From: Myxococcales bacterium UBA1238
GTDB lineage: Bacteria; Myxococcota_A; Bradymonadia; UBA7976; UBA1532
Reading direction: 5' to 3'
DNA: 33,621 bases
Assembly (NCBI GenBank): GCA_002309015.1
Contig: DBWM01000035.1
Coordinates: 243 to 33,863, forward strand
Part shown: one piece after another, positions 31,201 to 33,621 of the stretch
Layout: every line of letters begins with the position of its first letter
Position numbering within the stretch: the stretch's first letter is position 1
The notes under the pieces: model-generated
Told to the model about the DNA's origin: nothing
Database searches by the model: none
The model's input: the letters and a program-made list of their open reading frames with translations, nothing else
Program-made: the position numbers and the translations under genes

Positions 31201-31590
31201 CGCTTTTCTTCTAACGGCATCAGCCGGTTCCTTCTGAAGCGGAATGGCCCCACAAAAAAATTTATTTTGAATCGCTTTGTATCCCGCCCAAAGCTGACGT
31301 TAAAAACTCGGCTCCCCGGACATCAGACCGCCCAAAAGATAAAGCTGCTTTTCACCCCCTTTGGCGTTCTGCGCCTCCGCCTTCGCTGCTGATAACCGCC
31401 TTTCCTCAATAAGCTGCAAAAAACAGCGCATAAAAATAAATTTTCTGACAGTCATTTAGCCAAAAACTCAATCATTTCCATCATTTTCGCTGCAAAACCG
31501 CCTCTCAAAGCGAGATTTGCGATTTGCACTGCATGTAACCCCTCCGCTACAAAGGCGAACGTTTCCGATAGGGGGGGTGGATGCGTTTTT

Positions 31591-31610
31591 TTTTGCATCA
31601 ATGTTGAACA
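31591..31610 (+). promoter_or_regulatory. Shared upstream motif, copy 2
   Basis: TTTTGCATCAATGTTGAACA lies about 45 bases before the start of the Cys-rich secreted protein gene at 31655. It matches the motif at 31183 apart from one inserted base and its end. It overlaps the 3' arm of the GATGC...GCATC inverted repeat. Confidence 0.35.
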
Positions 31611-31654
31611 TGCCTCGCCTTATCGCTCAACCCCACAGGGATGGAGAACCGAAG

Positions 31655-33621
31655 ATGAAGAAACTTTGCATTCTGTTTGCACTCTGCGCTGCCCTGACCG
31701 CCAACAGCTACGGCCAAACCAAAGACATTCGAAGCCCCATCGGAGGCATCTGCAACTGCGACGGCGATTGCGAAGGCGCGACGGTCAACGGCGAATCCCT
31801 CTCGCCCGTATGCGATCTTGGCGTCTGCGTCCTGGATTCCAAATGCGACGCCACTTCGGGCTGCCCTGAAGGCTCACAATGCAGAGAAGAGGATCAGAAA
31901 TGCTACAAAACCTGCACCGGCAACTACCAACTCGAAGCTGACAGCGATCCGCTCTGTGCGGGATATTGCGATTACGATGGCGCCTGCATACCGGACACGG
32001 ACGACATCTGGGATTTCTATGGAAACTGCAACCACCAATGCGCACAGGAATGCCCTGAAGCCACGACCGTCACCGCCGAATCCTGTGAAGCGTACAAACA
32101 ATGCCACTCCCAACGCGATCGAGGGCTCTGGGGTTGTTACGACTGCGACGTCGACGATCACTGGCGCGAGCGCGGTTTTGAATCCAAGGCAGCCTGCAGA
32201 GCCTATCACTGCGTACAATGCGAAGCGAGCCCCGAGATCATCACCCTTTACGACACGATGACCAGCTGCATCGAAACGCAATGCGGCCGATCCCTCACGA
32301 CGATCGATTACAACCAATGCGCCAGGACTCAATGCAAGCAAAGCATCGATGCCTGCGTGCCTGCCCAATGCGGCGACAGCGTCTGCCAGCCGAGCGAAGA
32401 TGCCGCCAGCTGCCCCTCAGACTGCCCGGCCCAATGCGGCGACGGCTTCTGTTCCGAAAGCGAAACCCAAACGACCTGCCCCCAGGACTGCCATCTCATT
32501 GAAACCGACAGCTGCGCTGAGCAATACAAATGTCTAGACAAAACCTGGCAATGCGATAGCTGCAGCAGCCTCCAATTTGTTACCTATATGGGCTACAGTG
32601 ACGAAAAGGACTGCCGGGCGCATCTCTGCGGCATCTGCGAACTCGATCAGGATTCGCAAGACGTCTTCGAGCAATTCATCTCCTGCGCATTCGCTCACAA
32701 CTGCATCTTTGTCCAATACGGCCTCAACTTCACTCCAAGCTGCGCCCTCGAATATTGCGCCACAGAGAGCAGAGCCTGCTTTGTGCCCGGCGACGGCATC
32801 TGCTCGCTCACCGAAGACGCCTCAACCAGCCCCACCGACTGCCATGACTGCGGCGATCTGATCTGCTCAGAGAACTTCGGTGAAAACCTCGAAAACTGCT
32901 ATTACGACTGCGTCTCTGCACCCGAAAACGCCACCTGCCAGACCGCAATCGTCATGGACACCACCATCAACTACCCCGACCTGCATCTGGCTTCGCATAT
33001 TTACGAAGGCTACAACATGCATGCGGGCGACAACTACCAGGGCGAAGCGGGCGACGACGTTTTCTACAAATTCACGCTCACCGAACGCAAAAGAGTCACG
33101 CTCACAACCGGCCATGAGGATACCCAGCGATACGCCGTACAGGAGCATGTCTCCCATTTACTGAAAGGCGACTGCGCGCATCTGACGCTGATCCAAAGCA
33201 ACGATTCCGAAGAAAGCGGCGATCACTTTGTCTCCGAAATCCATCAGGAGCTCGATCCCGGCGATTACTACTATGTGTTCGAAACCAAAGCTTCAAAAAA
33301 CCCCGGTCAATTCGCGGTGATCCTTGAGGTGAGAGATGTCTGCCCCGAAATCGCCCATTGCGCCGAAGGCAAAGTGACCTGCAACACCGCCGAAGACGCC
33401 CGATGCACTGAATGCCTGACGGGCTACCAGGGCGCAACCTGCGACGCCTGCGACGACGACTACTACAAGAAGCCCGATGGCGAAGGGTTCAGCTGCGTTG
33501 TGGACTGCGGCGAAGGCTATGTAGCCAACAACGAAACGATGACCTGCGATGACAACGGCGCCGGCGGCGCTGGCGGCAACGGTGGCGATGGCGGCGCTGG
33601 CGGTTCGGCGGGTGCTGGCGG
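31655..33621 (+). CDS. Secreted Cys-rich protein with CGDxxC...CPxDC repeats, PPC-like and EGF-like parts (runs off right edge)
   Basis: The frame is open from ATG 31655 (GGAG upstream) to the window end, 655 codons with no stop. The signal peptide is MKKLCILFALCAALTANSYG. Residues about 30-230 are Cys-dense with irregular spacing. Two repeats of the Myxococcota-type CGDxxC...E...CPxDC pattern start at about residues 239 and 261, and a related pair at about 375-420. Residues about 427-560 resemble a bacterial pre-peptidase C-terminal (PPC) beta domain: GDDVFYKFTLTERKRVTLTT, LDPGDYYYVFETK, GQFAVILEV. Residues about 563-620 are EGF/laminin-like (CLTGYQGATCDAC). The end is a Gly/Ala-rich linker, which in related proteins often precedes a sorting tail (MYXO-CTERM style); the tail itself lies outside. 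It is probably surface-displayed or secreted; enzymatic activity is not evident. Confidence 0.88.
   Translation, partial: MKKLCILFALCAALTANSYGQTKDIRSPIGGICNCDGDCEGATVNGESLSPVCDLGVCVLDSKCDATSGCPEGSQCREEDQKCYKTCTGNYQLEADSDPLCAGYCDYDGACIPDTDDIWDFYGNCNHQCAQECPEATTVTAESCEAYKQCHSQRDRGLWGCYDCDVDDHWRERGFESKAACRAYHCVQCEASPEIITLYDTMTSCIETQCGRSLTTIDYNQCARTQCKQSIDACVPAQCGDSVCQPSEDAASCPSDCPAQCGDGFCSESETQTTCPQDCHLIETDSCAEQYKCLDKTWQCDSCSSLQFVTYMGYSDEKDCRAHLCGICELDQDSQDVFEQFISCAFAHNCIFVQYGLNFTPSCALEYCATESRACFVPGDGICSLTEDASTSPTDCHDCGDLICSENFGENLENCYYDCVSAPENATCQTAIVMDTTINYPDLHLASHIYEGYNMHAGDNYQGEAGDDVFYKFTLTERKRVTLTTGHEDTQRYAVQEHVSHLLKGDCAHLTLIQSNDSEESGDHFVSEIHQELDPGDYYYVFETKASKNPGQFAVILEVRDVCPEIAHCAEGKVTCNTAEDARCTECLTGYQGATCDACDDDYYKKPDGEGFSCVVDCGEGYVANNETMTCDDNGAGGAGGNGGDGGAGGSAGAG
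33557..33621 (+). repeat. Gly/Ala-rich codon repeat at the right edge
   Basis: Repeats of GGCGGCGCT and GGCGGCAAC-type codons encode a GAGGAGGNGGDGGAGG linker and continue beyond the window. They are part of the Cys-rich secreted protein gene. Confidence 0.85.

Larger units (their letters stand above)
31167..31654. other. AT-rich divergent intergenic region
   Basis: This 488-base gap separates two divergent secreted-protein genes. It is more AT-rich than the genes and no credible coding frame with a ribosome site is seen. It holds a repeated motif (31183 and 31591) and a hairpin GATGCG-T8-GCATC around 31580-31598, and probably both promoters. A possible -10 TACAAA lies near 31549. Nothing else is recognised. 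Confidence 0.6.

Overview
The window is GC-rich protein-coding bacterial DNA with no rRNA, tRNA, insertion sequence, phage or CRISPR locus that I can see. Gene content points to a Gram-negative predator/saprophyte-like lineage of the Myxococcota/Bradymonadota ('deltaproteobacterial') type. The signs are a PEGA-domain Ser/Thr kinase, a zinc-ribbon double-FHA protein, many lipoproteins with low-complexity linkers, a secreted protein with CGDxxC...CPxDC cysteine repeats and a Gly/Ala-rich tail, and outer-membrane porins. The taxonomic placement is inference from these hallmarks, not from a marker-gene tree.

Layout. 1-331 (-) is the start of prolyl-tRNA synthetase. 332-710 is a non-coding repeat field. 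711-2039 (-) is a zinc-ribbon/FHA protein, divergent from a periplasmic-binding-type lipoprotein (2190-3449, +). 8804-3446 (-) is a tight four-gene cluster: beta-propeller-like lipoprotein, M50-type membrane protease, solitary Dam-type adenine methylase, and Lon. 9009-15275 (+) is a starch/maltodextrin module: a LamB-like porin and two predicted lipoprotein GH13 amylases. It is followed by a large Ser/Thr kinase with PEGA domains (15371-18580, +). A terminator at 18646-18672 ends the minus-strand lipoprotein gene 18684-20432. 20595-26013 (+) holds an outer-membrane protein, a GT51 peptidoglycan transglycosylase fused to an AsmA-like region, glycerate kinase and a lipoprotein. 31166-26016 (-) is a run of five genes: coiled-coil secreted protein, unknown cytosolic protein, lipoprotein, Cys-rich small protein, and a REC/PAS-like protein. 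31655 to the right edge (+) is a long Cys-rich secreted protein running out of the window.

How the genes fit together. The porin and the two amylases form a plausible extracellular glucan-scavenging unit: surface or periplasmic amylases make oligosaccharides and the porin admits them. The kinase and FHA protein belong to Ser/Thr phosphosignalling, but nothing in the sequence ties them to each other. GATC sites are strikingly dense in the part I counted, which fits the Dam-type methylase having no partner nuclease.

The most unusual signal is a family of tandem repeat arrays whose unit is about 42 bp, or half of that (21 bp). They occur at several unrelated places, both inside genes (always in frame, as 14- or 7-residue repeats) and between genes. 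One sequence family, built on a short palindrome, is present both in an intergenic array (about 430-690) and inside a lipoprotein gene (about 8485-8736).
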